Shown: positions 47,931-60,289, numbered from the stretch's first letter. The stretch is DNA of 64,000 nt from Sinotaia quadrata (GCA_028829895.1 CM054182.1:19249001-19313000), one strand, 5' to 3'. A program made the numbers and translations. Notes: generated from the sequence alone by a model not told the origin.

Positions 47931-48616
47931 ATTGTACAAATGCTTACATTCCACATATAAATTTATAAGTACAAACGTACGCAAACATGCATGCAAATAC
48001 TTACACACTGTATAGCAGCACATGCATTTATCGTGATCAGTATGGCAGTCTGTATATTTGTGTAACACATACAGCTGGGTTATGCATAATTAATGTGTTT
48101 AGGCGCACTCCTTTTATAAATCCATGTAGATGCAATTGTGAATGGATTAATTTTAAGTAGTTTCTTAGCTTTATTTCTTCGTCTGCTCCTCCGCCATCTT
48201 GCTCTTCTAATTTCAAAAAGTCAAACACCTTGTTGTCTTCAACCACTTTAGCATGTTATGATCAGTCACATTGCCAGACTGTCTTGATCCACTTTTCCCA
48301 TGAAGTAGTGAAGCACTTTCAAGAAAGGTAATATTATCTCTTGCGCCCATATCTTTCACACTTCACTGCTTAATATGTTTGACTGCAGTATCTGTGATTT
48401 TATCAGAGATATACATTTTAACTTTTACACGACAGCCGTCATCCAACGACACACACTTTCTGTCTTGACCACATCGCTTTGCATATTTAAGTTCATATTA
48501 GCTTTAATGTCAATCCAAAGGTTACGGCAGGCCAATGCAGAAAAATAACCCAACAGAGAAAACAAAAACAATTGTAAAACAGGAAGAAATCTGCATATTG
48601 GAATCAGAAACCTCAC
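47931..48616. other. Intron
   Basis: A minus open frame at 48037-48246 contains an AAGATGGCGGAGGAGC string. It may be a decayed inserted sequence; no clean splice boundaries or domain. Confidence 0.4.
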
Positions 48617-48772
48617 CTTGTATGCACGCCCATCCGCCTGTCGTAGTCGTTGTCTGTCCAGAAGGGCATTTGATGCAAAAGTCTGTTGTGGTCACTTTGC
48701 GATAAAATCCAATTCTGCATTCAGTGCACTCGCCGCTCACTAAATCGTACGCTCGGCCATCACTACAATTAA
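48617..48772 (-). CDS. Exon 10: Cys-rich GCC2_GCC3 repeat 7 (block B)
   Basis: 156 bp, phase 1-1. Cysteines in NCSDGRAYD, ECTEC, FCIKCP and WAC. The core IGFYRK and CIKCP-x-G are shared with exon 4 (60104-60274). A Thr run (QTTTTTGG) replaces the usual T-T-x-x-G spacer. Confidence 0.9.
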
Positions 48773-49343
48773 CTGTTACAATAAAATTGCATTAAAAAAT
48801 ATGTAGCATTTCTGATTAATTCGTTTGCAAAGTTTACACACAGACCCATATCACAATTCCCGTAATTGTAGATCTCTCTTTAGAGTACCCACTTTGGGCA
48901 GGAATGATTGCTGTCTTAGTGATTGTAGTGTCTCTTGACCATAAATGAAACAAACTAAAGGTCTGTATAAGTGGTTAAAGTGCCTTTGGAAAGAATCAAG
49001 GTATTTCAACATGAAATATATTATGTAAATATTTATTTGGGATATAAAGTATAATATTCCACCTTAAATTAAATAGTTACCTTTTGTATAAAATAAGAAA
49101 AAAACACGCATACTATTCTTTCAAATTAAGAACTCAAACAGTATATATAATTGATTTTCCAATCGCGAAATAAATCATTTACTGTATCCAGAAAAGTATT
49201 CAGACATTTATAAACAATTAGTAACATACAAGCTATAATCAGCTGAACATTATCAAATCTTATACTTAATTTTAAATTTACCTCTACACAGTGCTAAAGC
49301 TAATAATAGCATTTCTTCTTAAGATTGTTAAAGTGGCACTCAC
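48773..49343. other. Intron, nothing recognised
   Basis: No repeat array or additional exon seen. Confidence 0.5.
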
Positions 49344-49502
49344 CAATGCATGAGATGTTGCTAGAACGAGCATTGAGTAGAGTAGTCATATTTTGTGGAC
49401 ATTTGATACACTCGGTTTGAGAACCAGTAGGCTGATACCACCCTTTTTCGCATGCTATGCACCCGATATTCGGTTCTCGTCTGTACCCAGGCGTACAGTC
49501 GG
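49344..49502 (-). CDS. Exon 9: Cys-rich GCC2_GCC3 repeat 6 (block B)
   Basis: 159 bp, phase 1-1, the same size as its paralog at 61492-61650. Six cysteines: DCTPGYRRE, GCIAC, ECIKCP, SNISC. KGWYQP is identical in both copies. Confidence 0.92.
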
Positions 49503-50988
49503 CTGAACACGTTTTCATGCGTTAAAATGAAATAACAGTATGAGTTAAAGAATGTGCTAAGACAAAATAAAAAAGCAATATATAGAAAAGAGGAGATATT
49601 TCAAAATGAAACAGGCATTTGACACAAAGGTAAACATATAAGATATTAAAAAAAAAGCAGACTGCAGTTAATGTTTGAAAGTATACTTCTATTGGACTTT
49701 CTTAATTGATAAAATGAATGTCTGCCTAAGTTTTATAAATATCTTACAAAATGCATCTAATACTTTTCATAAAATATATGTACATAAGTATACAATTCAT
49801 AACTTTATAGGTCATTGTGGATACAATTTCCTAAGATAATGAATACTTTATGTTGACTGTTTAGTAAAGGGAAGGAAACTGACGCATGGAATCATTACGT
49901 CATGCTTCACACAAGGCTTTGGATTATGACGTAGAGATGCAATCTTTGACATGAGAGAATTCTAATAGGACTCTGATCACTATAAATTCGCATTGATTAG
50001 TTATAATTCGTTTACGTGTGACATTTGTTATTCATTTATTTTAAATTCTGCTGGTTTTTATATCAGAGGCATTGGTAAAAAATATTAAGAGTTAAAAAAA
50101 AGACAGGGAATTGTTTATAAAATTATCATGGAGAATTATAATCCGTGTGCGGGTATTCACCAGAGCTATCATTGGCTTAATGAACGTAAGTTATGAATGA
50201 AATGTAGTATTAGTACATAGGAAAAAGCTATTACCAATGTACAGAATTAATTGAGCTGCACCCGAACTATAAAAATAAAATTTTATGATTTTCAAATAAT
50301 TTCTTATTAATTTTTTTTATTCATCTCGTTGTTAAAATTATTATCAATCTCATTTCTACGTAAATTCATCTTGTAATGTTTGTATTAATGATCTTTGTTC
50401 TGTTAATTTTTGGTTATAGCACCATGGGGAAGGGGTGTGTCTCGTAAGGTCTATTCACGACGCTATCAACTAAAATTTGTCTGTTTGTGCATCTGTCCCC
50501 ACTACCAGTAATATCGTGCCGGGTGGTTTAACCGAGCATTGAGAAGCGTGGGTGTCAGGCATGACAATAATGATTATGAATTGCGAAAGCTAATGCAAAC
50601 GATATACATGAAACCATTCGATAGACAAATTGTCATCTATACTGTCTATACGTATATAAATGACTGTAGACTATTATAGTGATTAGCAGTTTTGGAGTAA
50701 TATTTTTTTTTTCAGTAAATGATTTTGAATTGTGTGCATGTGCGTGTGTCTGTGTTTACGTGCATGCATAATATTATTACTAAAATAATGTTGTAAAGAG
50801 ACGTAGATGTATCTATCACAGAAATCATTAATGCTAGAAATGTTATCAAGCCTACATGAAAACACGGTTAGCTATGCAATAGGTGTAAAATATAAAGAGC
50901 ACTGGAGTATTTTTTATACAAAAATATCACTCACTTCCACCAAAATAAAGTCATTTATTTTGAAGTTGTGTCCAAGAGTCGTACTTAC
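49503..50988. other. Intron, nothing recognised
   Basis: About 1.5 kb of AT-rich sequence without arrays. Confidence 0.5.
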
Positions 50989-51156
50989 AAATATTGCAGC
51001 TATTTATAGATGCAGATCCAGTTTGTAGAGTCGTGTTTCCAGTTGGACATTTCGTACATGACTCATTGAGATTGTTAACGTCATTATACGTCGCTAGGGG
51101 ACAGCTTTGGCACTTTCCTGCAGTTATATTTAGATACTCCCCGGGTTTGCAGTTAC
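50989..51156 (-). CDS. Exon 8: Cys-rich GCC2_GCC3 repeat 5 (block B)
   Basis: 168 bp, phase 1-1, the same length as 62763-62930. NCKPGEYLN, KCQSCPLATYND, SCTKCP, then GNTTLQTGSASINSC. GEYL, CPLA-x-YND and GNTTLQTGS are identical in the paralog. This exon opens the second copy of the duplicated block. Confidence 0.93.
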
Positions 51157-51480
51157 CTGCCAAAGTCAGAGAAAACAATAAAGATAAATAAAATAAATAA
51201 GCTAAAAACAAACAAACAAAAAGTAAACTTTTCAGACTGTATATTGCATGAAAAGACATTTAAATTATTTTTAAAAAATAACCCAAGAGTAGGGAGTATT
51301 TATAGCTAATTACGTCAAGTGCTGGGAGGAAGAAAATTAGTTATATAAAATAATCTTAATTCAAACCTTACTTAAATCTGACTTAATTATTCTATATTTA
51401 TATCTAACGATTTGGTACTAGGGTTAACAACTCACAGACACAATAATACAAATGTAAGTTTAGAAATTTATATATATGTA

Positions 51481-51570
51481 GTGTGGCAGAGAAAATTTGC
51501 TTATCCCTATTTCTAAACTTAATTGTAATATAAACTGTACAACTGTCAAAGTGACATGAACTTGGGCATT
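51481..51570 (+). repeat. Dispersed repeat family A, copy 3
   Basis: GTGTGGCAGAGAAAATTTGC then TATCCCTATTT and GAACTTGGGCA, preceded by a short (TA)n, mirroring copy 1 after its microsatellite. Confidence 0.65.
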
Positions 51571-51781
51571 CCATATAATGGTATTTTTTGAAGTAAACAA
51601 CCCGAGCTGACAATATTCTAGAAATTCCAGATGTAATGCAATAAAGTTCAACTGGGTGAGAAGTTTTTATTATCCAGTGGTTAAGATTTACAAGAACGAG
51701 ACCAGCCAATGGTCTGAGATTAAAAATATTTACCTCATTTAGAGAAATCTATTGTCTGATCACTTGAATTTGAAGTGGCAA

Positions 51782-51835
51782 GAAGTCCGGTCATGAAAGG
51801 TGGCCGTTAGCTTAATGGTGAGTTAACTGACTGTT
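51782..51835 (+). mobile_element. Weak tRNA-like (A-box) fragment
   Basis: GTGGCCGTTAGCTTAATGGT resembles a tRNA 5' arm with an A box (TAGCTTAATGG). No B box follows, so at most a SINE or tRNA relic. Confidence 0.2.
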
Positions 51836-51899
51836 TAAGAGGGAATGGACTTAGAAATATTTCAGGCATGTTTACTACTGATATGTTATACTTGTGTTT

Positions 51900-52020
51900 T
51901 AGTTAGAGATGTGTTATTTGAGTAGACTATTATTTCCTGAAATGTTTGAAGTAAAATGCTCATATATAGTAAGCTAAACAATTGACACTGTTTTGTTATG
52001 CTGTATTTATTATTGAAAAA
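51900..52020 (+). repeat. Dispersed repeat family B, copy 2
   Basis: Diverged copy of 18160-18290 in the intron between blocks A and B. Confidence 0.6.
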
Positions 52021-52865
52021 TCTGTAAAATTCATTACAATGTTTTATAGATACAAATTTGTCTTATGTTAAATGTTGACGTGTTGAGTCTGCAGGGTTCA
52101 TCACTTCATCAGACACATAAACACGTGCCTTGTTTTCCAAAAGGGAGATAATTCAGATGTCTGTATGTGCTACCTCGCAAATAACCGACCAAATATTGCT
52201 TTGATATGGTACCGTAGCACGTGCTTTGAGCAAAATGGAAATAAATGGTAATGGTACAGCCCTGGAAGGTATGAGTTTATCAAATAAAAACGTGATATTT
52301 ATACCTGGTTATAAAAATGTCTCTTTGAGCTCCGTAAAGTTACGTCACTCTCGATTATGGACTTTTACCTCACGCTTTGTCAGTTGAAGGCAAAAACTTT
52401 GCCCGGCCTCATATTAATAAACATTTAAAAATAAATAACAAAAACGAATAAAATAACAAGGTGTACAGGAATGCCCAGTACAAAAACACGTTTGACCTAG
52501 TTGTCCAAGCCACCCCAAGAACTAACGGGATGTTTATTGGAACACAAGTCTATGAAGTTAGAGTGAAGTATGGAGTTAGATTAAATGTATCTTTCATCCC
52601 TGTAACTCGACCCAGGCCATCACCTTGGTCAGCTAGAGATACTGGCCTGAAGAAGATTGGTACCAGCCAATGAATGAGCAGAGAGAAGGGGGGGGGGTAA
52701 TATTATATGGACCACGGAAAAGGCCAGTAAAAGCACGAACGCGTTAGAAATCGGAGATTCGCGTGTCATCATAAACCAGCATAGGCATAGAATAGGTAAC
52801 TTCAGAGCAAACGAATTGAGTGGGGGTGGGGGCAAAACCTTTATAAAACAGACCCTCTTCGCTCA

Positions 52866-53004
52866 GGCGGAAGCCGAAAGCACCTCCTTACATTAGCAAG
52901 CAAGCAGCTAGAACAAACTTTACTTCCTATAATAAGAGGCGAATCCCAGCATTGGCCTGGTCTGCGCGAAAGCGGCGGAAGCCGGAAGCGTCCCCCCTAC
53001 ATTC
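52866..53004 (+). repeat. GC-rich dispersed motif, copies 2 and 3
   Basis: GCGGAAGCCGAAAGC with CTTACATTA (52866-52894), and GCGAAAGCGGCGGAAG with CCCCCCTACATTCA (52965-53004). Related to 12250-12296. Confidence 0.7.
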
Positions 53005-54100
53005 AATTCAATTCACTGGCCTGGTACATTAAAGAAAAATTGTTGATTGAGAAGTCTAGGAAGACTCAATTGAGTACGAATATTTCTAAGGAGGAATTCT
53101 CTTTTTACTCCAATCAAATTACGTTTTTGGATTCTTTTTGGCTTTGCAGAACGAGAGAAAAGATATGTGTGACTGCATTTTAAATCTCTGGTTAAAACTT
53201 TGTGTAACGATAATAGAATATTTTGAAAGATATTTATATATGAGTAATTTACATCTTTCCTTTCAACTTAGCGTCAATGTGCTCAGAGAAATTAATAGCT
53301 AATGACACTTGAATACTTTAAATTGAAGGTAGCAGTCTCTCACAAGCATTATTAAATTGCAGAATCACCAGGTCACCCGACTACCTGATCACCTACATCA
53401 GGGCACAAAACGACGATCGACTGAGACTTTGCAGCGCGTGCAAAGTTAAAAGGGGCGGAGCTAGTGTTGATCACCTACAACTCCGCCATGAAGAATTGTG
53501 CGCTGGATGCTGTGAGCCAGCGTTGTGCTGAATCCTCACTTTTGGGAGTTAAGTACCTAACACCAAGGCCTTGAAAAAGAGTGTATATATTATTAAACTT
53601 ACAGACGTAACTCCTGTACAGAAGGGAAAAGATAAGAAAGAAAACTGACATTGAATAACCTTTCGGGCTAGAACAAGCTACGTTCTTAGGCGATGCTATT
53701 AATCCTCTGAATCAGATTAGAAAAATCACCATTTTTAACCTGTCTTTGGAATTATTTTAATGATTATTCTTTCTTTTATTTTACTGTTTAAATAAAGTTT
53801 ACTTTGTTAAATTTCCATCTATTGTTGTGTTAATTTCTTTATCGTTTTCATCTACTATGACATCTATAGGTATAATCATCACTTCTGTCTAAAGTCTGTC
53901 CTGAGTCTGTCTTTGTCTTATCTGTGAAGCTCATTTTCTGGAGGCTTGAACGAGCTACCGGAAGTGACGACTTCAGTTGTTGTCCTGTCATAGATATTCA
54001 TTATTTATGGGAGGTGCCAACACGCCAATTACATTTTATTTAATCAAAGCTGATTAACAAATATTACTTGGCCTACAACTAAAATCCTTTTAATACTTAC
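53005..54100. other. Intron between blocks A and B
   Basis: A higher-GC stretch at 53380-53570 (ACTCCGCCATGAAG, GCTGTGAGCCAGC) may be an old insertion; no ORF or terminal repeats. Confidence 0.4.
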
Positions 54101-54191
54101 TGCATGTGCCACTGATTCTTATATATCCTGGCAAACATTCTTCAGTCTGGGTGATATTTACAAGGCTCACGAAATCCACACCAACTTTTAC
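54101..54191 (-). CDS. Exon 7: linker plus start of Cys-rich unit (block A)
   Basis: 91 bp, phase 0 in, phase 1 out. Reads VKVGVDFVSLVNITQTEEC then LPGYIRISGTC. Same length and phase as 42719-42809. It joins to exon 8 as GTC-S-NCKPGEY. Confidence 0.87.
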
Positions 54192-55029
54192 CTGTTAGTG
54201 AAACATATCACGATTACAAACACGTCAACTATTTACCTTCAATAGAGGGGAAATCACTCAAAGCACATGTTAAACTGTAATAGAATTCACATCTCAACAC
54301 GAATGGCGTGATCAGCATACAAGTACTTTCATACAAGTTGTTATTTTTTAAAAAATTACCAACATTCGTGATGCTTTCCATATTTCAAGAAATAATTGAC
54401 AGATTGTAAAAGAGTTTAGAAAATCCTTATACCTAGTGTTTAAAATTATTATGGGAGAGTGACGGACTTCAAACTTTACCTCTAGTCACTTCTAGTTATA
54501 TGAAAATATGGCTGTACCCATCGGCACACGCGTAAATTGTGTTACGGTCACGTGATTTGTTCACGTTTATCTGGTGTGTTGTGTCAGAGATATCAAACTC
54601 AATCCTACAGGGGGAGAGGTTTAAATGCAGACGATCGTCCCAAAAGGCCGCACAGGCTTAGTATCGTGACATGCTTAAAAACATTGAAGTAATGAAGCTA
54701 TTTTCATGAAATTTCATGGAATATTTCTTCTTGTCCATGCAACAGTCAAGTGAAAGAACACCATTCTATACGTTATAAAATAACGCTACACAAAAAATGT
54801 TCAACATGTGTCATCTAAATAGAGTCAGAGGATAATTATGTGTCGCTGGTTTGCAGATGTGTCCTTGTTTACTGAAGACGTTGCCGTAAATTTATAAAAG
54901 TGTAGATGTTTAGTTTAACGTTTGACATTTGTTTCAGGGGAAATCCACAGTGCGCGAATTAATAATTTTTATTTAACAACTCCTCTTAAGACACGAACCT
55001 CTACTACGATATTTGTTCTCACCTTTTGA
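54192..55029. other. Intron, nothing recognised
   Basis: No array or exon seen. Confidence 0.5.
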
Positions 55030-55560
55030 GACACATCGTCATGTCGTGAGCGATAACATGCTTCAAATCGTAATGCTAATATGTACTCGTTATACAGTGT
55101 TGTCCCGTGAGAGACAACATGCTTCAAATCGTAATGCTAATGTGTACTTGTTATACAGTGTCGTCTCGTGAGAGACAACATGCTTCAAATCGTAATGCTA
55201 ATATATACTTGTATAGTTTCATCTCCTGACAGAAAGTAAACCGCAAACATACTTTACGTTCTTTGCTGCTATTTATAGTTCTCAAGGAAAAAAATTATTC
55301 ACGAAAGAGAAAATATCGAAATATTGAATGGTCTTTTAACTCCAAAGCAAGAACAAGAAGATTGGAAAGATATGCAAGAAGAAAAGGAGACGAGAAAATT
55401 AAACACAATAAACCATGAAAAAATAAATACAATAAACATGAAAAATAAACACAATAAACCACGAAAATAAAAACAATAAACCTTGAAAATAAATACAAAT
55501 CATGAAAAAAATAAACATAAAAATTAAACAGAAACATGAAAAGCAAACATAATAAACATG
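55030..55560 (+). repeat. 61-bp triplication and AATAAACATGAAA-type repeats
   Basis: ACATGCTTCAAATCGTAATG recurs at 61-bp spacing (55056, 55117, 55178). An A-rich degenerate array of AATAAACATGAAAA runs 55385-55560, up to the exon 6 donor. Confidence 0.93.
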
Positions 55561-55574
55561 AACATTAAACATAC

Positions 55575-55680
55575 CAGCTGTGGACGTTGAGCCTGGATGT
55601 CATAGAGGGCTGACAAAGCAACATCAGAACTGGCGAGTGTAACAGTTTGATTATTTTCGCTTATACCTGTAATTTCTTGC
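55575..55680 (-). CDS. Exon 6: furin-module middle exon (block A)
   Basis: 106 bp, phase 2 in, phase 0 out; one codon shorter than exon 12. QEITGISENNQTVTLASSD then ALYDIQAQRPQL. No cysteine. Confidence 0.88.
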
Positions 55681-55781
55681 CTGAAATGCACAACGATCAA
55701 GATGTGACCTGATAATGGGGTGATATGACGAACATCAGTAGCATAAAATTGAGTAACTCATTCAAATATGGGTTTCTTAAT

Positions 55782-55960
55782 GTAGAAATGACGTTTATGG
55801 AATTATGACTTCAGTAAGGCTGTATAACGTATTTGCATTACAGACCGTGGACGTGGTAAACGTGTTGTAGAAATGGTGTATATTGAATTATGACGTCAAT
55901 AATGGCTGTATAACGTATTTGCATTACAGACCGTTGACGTGGCAAACGTGTTGTAGAAAT
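55782..55960 (+). repeat. 85-bp repeat, 2 copies
   Basis: GGCTGTATAACGTATTTGCA and TACAGACCGT occur twice. Intronic. Confidence 0.93.
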
Positions 55961-57547
55961 AAGTCAGATTCAAAACCGTTGAGTAGACGATGTCACCGAT
56001 GTCAAATAAAAGAAGAATTTTGTAAATTCATGTCACACTCAAAGGAATGAATGCAGTTGAATGTTATATGGGTCAATATGGTGACCTCTGATAAGTCACG
56101 GCAGGGCAGGCGCACACATACACGCACACAAAACACACGTTCATACGTATGTGACTGTGTTTGTCATTAAATGGGAATTTCATTTCCTATTCTGTATTAA
56201 AAAAATTACTAACATTAATGAATTATAAATTTTATTTGAGTGTTGTGGCTTGAAACAGCAGATCAATATATTATAAACTGATTTAGCTGTCTGTTGTCTA
56301 TGTTGTTTTATGAACGGTAGTGAGTGAATGCTTAAGGTGAATACTATGTATAGGGTTGTGTCGTTTGGATTAGCATGAAATATCAGATGATTGGTGCGCA
56401 GTCCAAGGGGCGCAATGAAGTGTAAAGAGGGAGTAATCACGGAGAAAAAGAGATCAAACCAGTGCGTAGGCCTACATGTGTCCAGCTGTAGGAAACCTAT
56501 GCAGATGTTGCTAATTTAAGTGGCTGATTAGTTCTGTGACCAAGGGAAGATGGGCGGGGTAAAAACGTGATGAAGTAAACTAGCTTCACTCTGAGCAATG
56601 TTTGGCTAAAAAAGTCTCGGTCGGGAATCCTTTGAAGAAAAGGGCAGAATGAAGTACAAGTTTTGAACCATAGTTGGAAAGGCAAAACCGAGAACCACTG
56701 AAAGAGAAATTTATTATTGTATTCTTTTTGTTTTGACTAGTATGAATGGAAATTCACATTTTTCAGTAGTAATAATGATGATTTTTATTTCAGACATCGG
56801 TAAGATTTATTTCAGATAGAGAAAATAAGAGGGGAAACTCAGGGCCCCAACGGCCCAAGTCTTCATTGTCTTTCAAGGTTACTGTATAATATCAGCTCCA
56901 CAAGAGAACTACCTGTGTTTGCGCGTGCGTGGCCTAGAAAATTATCAGACTTTTCTCCGTGCGCGTGTGTGTGGATCAGAGATTTATCAGAGTGATGTTG
57001 TATATGTATTGGTAAATGGGACAGATTACCACAACTACAGAAACTAGTGTTTAATTAGAGGACAGTCTTTCTAACATGCTTATTTTTCCAACCAAAGTAC
57101 CATTGGTCAGTGAACAAAAGCAATTCATTAGTAGTAGGTCACTTTTCTGGAGATCAGATATTTGTGTCATCTTTTAAATCTAACTTTTTACTCTTTTCTT
57201 TTCTTTATACTAAATTGTAATTGTTCTTTTTTTTTCTTTTAAACACTTGTTACATGTCTTTCTTAGTGCTGTAAGAGTGGTGTCCCTTTTGACCTTAGTT
57301 CATCATCAATTACAACTGTAGTTAGTGTCATTGCTACGTCATTGTTCGCTTTTGTACTTGTAGTTTTTATTTCGTGGAAGAGAGGTAAATCAAAATTAAT
57401 TATCACAGATATTAATACCAGATAGTCTCTCCCAAACAAGAGGTAGTGTCGAATGTGTACATTAGTACCTAGAGGTGAATTAGTACATTAGGCCTCAGTG
57501 CATTTGAATTAACTGCATGAATAAAGGCCACCCCATATGTCACACAA

Positions 57548-57548
<1 letters not shown>
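55961..57548. other. Intron, nothing recognised
   Basis: Minus open frames at 56180-56685 show no domain or splice support. Confidence 0.45.
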
Positions 57549-57606
<58 letters not shown>

Positions 57607-57620
57607 TGTGTGTGTGTGTG
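57549..57620. repeat. (GT)n microsatellite
   Basis: About 70 bp of GT with one GA. Confidence 0.98.
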
Positions 57621-57748
57621 CGTGCCTGTAGCGTATACATGTCAGCAATGGTGTGTATATATGTGTACATAGAAGAAAGTGGTATTAATATGTTAAAGTG
57701 AGCGAGTGCTTGCCCCATCACCGCATACCAAAGAGGTGACAGACTTAC

Positions 57749-58034
57749 GTAATATTCGAAATTTGTATTTCGACATCTTCATCTGTGGTTGCTCTTTTCC
57801 GTCGGCCGACAGTCGCGCCAAGGCAGGAACCTTTGAAGGTGACCTTGACATTGATACAGTCGTCAATACATATTCCATTAAAGCGTACATCAATCGCCAG
57901 CAATAACATTTTGATGAAGTAAGCAATAGTATCACGAACTAGATTTTTGTTAGCAGAGGCACAATCGGTGACCTTGAACTTGACCGTCATTATGACTGTT
58001 GTTTCCGTATTAGGTGCTACTGTAGTGTTTGCAT
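57749..58034 (-). CDS. Exon 5: furin-site module, copy A
   Basis: 286 bp, phase 1 in, phase 2 out. MTVKFKVTDC, then ICIDDC, VTFKGSC and GRRKRATTDE (RRKR coded at 57793-57804), then VEIQISNIT. The four cysteines, the RRKR and the V-x-I-S-N-x-T end are conserved with exon 11. The module is predicted to lie outside the cell. Cleavage could leave two chains held together by disulphides, but that is inference. Confidence 0.9.
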
Positions 58035-58194
58035 CTGTAAACATTGAAAAATGAGTGTTGGCCTTTTAACAACTTAATTTAAATAGAAGTAGTTAAGATA
58101 TCAACATTACAACTGAATGAAATGTATTAGCAATCTTTTGAATTGAAAAGACTTGACACTACACTACATGAGGATAGGGCAGCCATTGCACCTA

Positions 58195-58425
58195 AACAAT
58201 TTAATTCATAGCACCTGAGTGATTTAACTCAGAGCACCTCAGTGATTTATATCAAAGCACCTGAGTGACTTAACTCATATCACCTCAGTGATTTAACTCA
58301 GAGCACCTCAGTGATTTAAATCATAGCACCTCAGTGACTTAACTCATATCACCTCAGTGATTTAACTCAGAGCACCTCAGTGATTTAAATCACAACACCT
58401 CAGTGATTTAGCTCAAAGGACCAAC
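58195..58425 (+). repeat. 22-23 bp minisatellite, about 10 copies
   Basis: Unit close to GCACCTCAGTGATTTAACTC. Intronic. Confidence 0.95.
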
Positions 58426-58824
58426 AACTCTCACAAATAATGTTACTTTAGAGCTACTGAAAGTTGAAAATTATTTACTTAGTAGTTTAATTGCTCAAAA
58501 TTGATAATTAAATGATTGAAATCAAAAGTTTGCTTTGATAATTTCAAACAATCCAGTACTTTGCAAACAATGAATGGCAATGTACGCTTTCTTCGAATAC
58601 TTGAAAACTAACTTATATTACAAAATAAAATGCGAACACTTTAATGTATATATTATAAATTATAAATATCAGTTGACAAACGAACGAACGACTTAAGACT
58701 ACAAAGTATAAATAAGTGCACGTTTCATGATACATTTTAAATAGAATGCCGTTAAGAATATTATATATTACAAAATATTAATTATTTCAAATATACCGCA
58801 GCACACACGATAAATGATACATTT

Positions 58825-58980
58825 TAAATCAGTTCTGTATCCATTAAGATTTACGTTAATATCAGTTCTTCTTTATCCACTAAGATTTACGTTAATATCA
58901 GTTCTTCTTTATCCATTAAGATTTACGTTAATATCAGTTCTTCTTTATCCATTAAGATTTACGTTAAAATCAATTCATTA
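58825..58980 (+). repeat. 36-bp minisatellite, 4 copies
   Basis: Unit contains ATTAAGATTTACGTTAATAT and CAGTTCTTCTTTATCC. In-frame length, so the + frame stays open. Confidence 0.96.
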
Positions 58981-59754
58981 TCTTTGGTTGGTTTTTGATG
59001 TTACCCAAGAAGTATTATATAAGACCTATGACCTCTCCTTCAATGGAGTCTTAAATTGTTTGCCTGCCTCCATTCTTCTGAAATGTGCAGTGTCTGTCCG
59101 AATTACTTGTGGACACGGGTCATTAGTCACTGTGGACAGTGTTCTTGTTCACCTGCACTGTTCATTGATCTCGTTTCCTGTTCACTTTATAACAAAACCG
59201 TGCATCTAATTACAGATACGGCTTGTCTGAATCGTTTTCGTAATTCTCTTCTAACCCTGACCTTGCTATATTTCTTAGCGACGAAGCATTCCCGTGTAGT
59301 TGGATCCTTCCGTCACTGAATCACCGTTCATTGCTTTGATGTCAAGTTGCAGGCCCGCTATGGCATTAGTCCTTCCAGTATGGATGACGTCGTTAAATGC
59401 TTTCCAAGTTTAATTTTTCAGATAATTGATATCCAGGCCAGTAATGTCAGATAATGGATGTGCAGGTCATTAATATAAGATAATGGATGTCCAGATCATT
59501 ATCTTGCAATACAGTTTGATGTAAGCAACGAATTGCTCATGGCTGACTAACAGACACGATTTTAGTTTGTATTTTCATCCATACAATCATCAATCATCAC
59601 AATCGTCATCATCCAACAAAAATGTAGGCAATCAATTAATTATGATTTAAATAAATACTTGACCTAATATAGATGACATTTTTTTTCTGAAGAAATCTTT
59701 GATATCACATTAATATCAAAGTTAGGTAGTATTTACAGCATATCTTTGTACACT
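58981..59754. other. Intron, nothing recognised
   Basis: Open + frames at 58814-59319 look fortuitous. Confidence 0.45.
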
Positions 59755-59985
59755 GCCTCTCAATCACTCTAACACTCTAACAATACTTTAAGAATACTCA
59801 AACAACACTCTAACAATACTTTAAGAATACTCAAACAACACTCTAACAATACTCTAACGCTATTCTAACAACACTCTAACAATACTTTAAGAACACTCAA
59901 ACAACACTCTAACAATACTCTAACGCTATTCTAACAACACTCTAACAATACTTTAAGAATACTCAAACACTCTAACAATACATAC
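59755..59985 (+). repeat. AACACTCTAACAATAC-type repeat
   Basis: ACTCTAACAATACTTTAAGA and ACTCAAACA alternate through the tract. Intronic. Confidence 0.92.
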
Positions 59986-60103
59986 TAATCGTGGTCGTAA
60001 TGAAGTGTAGTGTGCATAATACCATATTTTACACACTTAAATTGTCCTCAATCGATATCAGAAAATTAAAAAAAAATAACCCAGATAATGACATAGATCT
60101 CAC

Positions 60104-60274
60104 CTGGTGACGCATTGGGAATACAGGAACTTTGGTTAGTTCCAATAGTTGTCATTCCTGCAGGGCATTTGATGCAGTTTTCCGGCGACTCGTTAGCTTT
60201 GCGGTAAAATCCTATTTTACATCCAACACACGAAGCACTCTCTATGCTGTACGCTGAGCCATCGGCACAGACCA
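60104..60274 (-). CDS. Exon 4: Cys-rich GCC2_GCC3 repeat 4 (block A)
   Basis: 171 bp, phase 1-1. VCADGSAYS, SCVGC, NCIKCP, SSC. The IGFYRK core is shared with exon 10. The acceptor (TTCCACCAG) lies only about 15 bp from a 42-bp satellite that fills the upstream intron. Confidence 0.9.
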
Positions 60275-60289
60275 CTGGTGGAAGCATGA

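Noticed and set aside
48037..48246. 69-codon minus frame with an AAGATGGCGGAGGAGC string
   Set aside because: Looked like a possible gene start or alternative exon, but the frame opened by that ATG stops quickly and no compatible splice sites flank it.
58814..59209. 131-codon + frame with LYPLRFTLISVL repeats
   Set aside because: 36-bp minisatellite in an intron, antisense to the supported gene.
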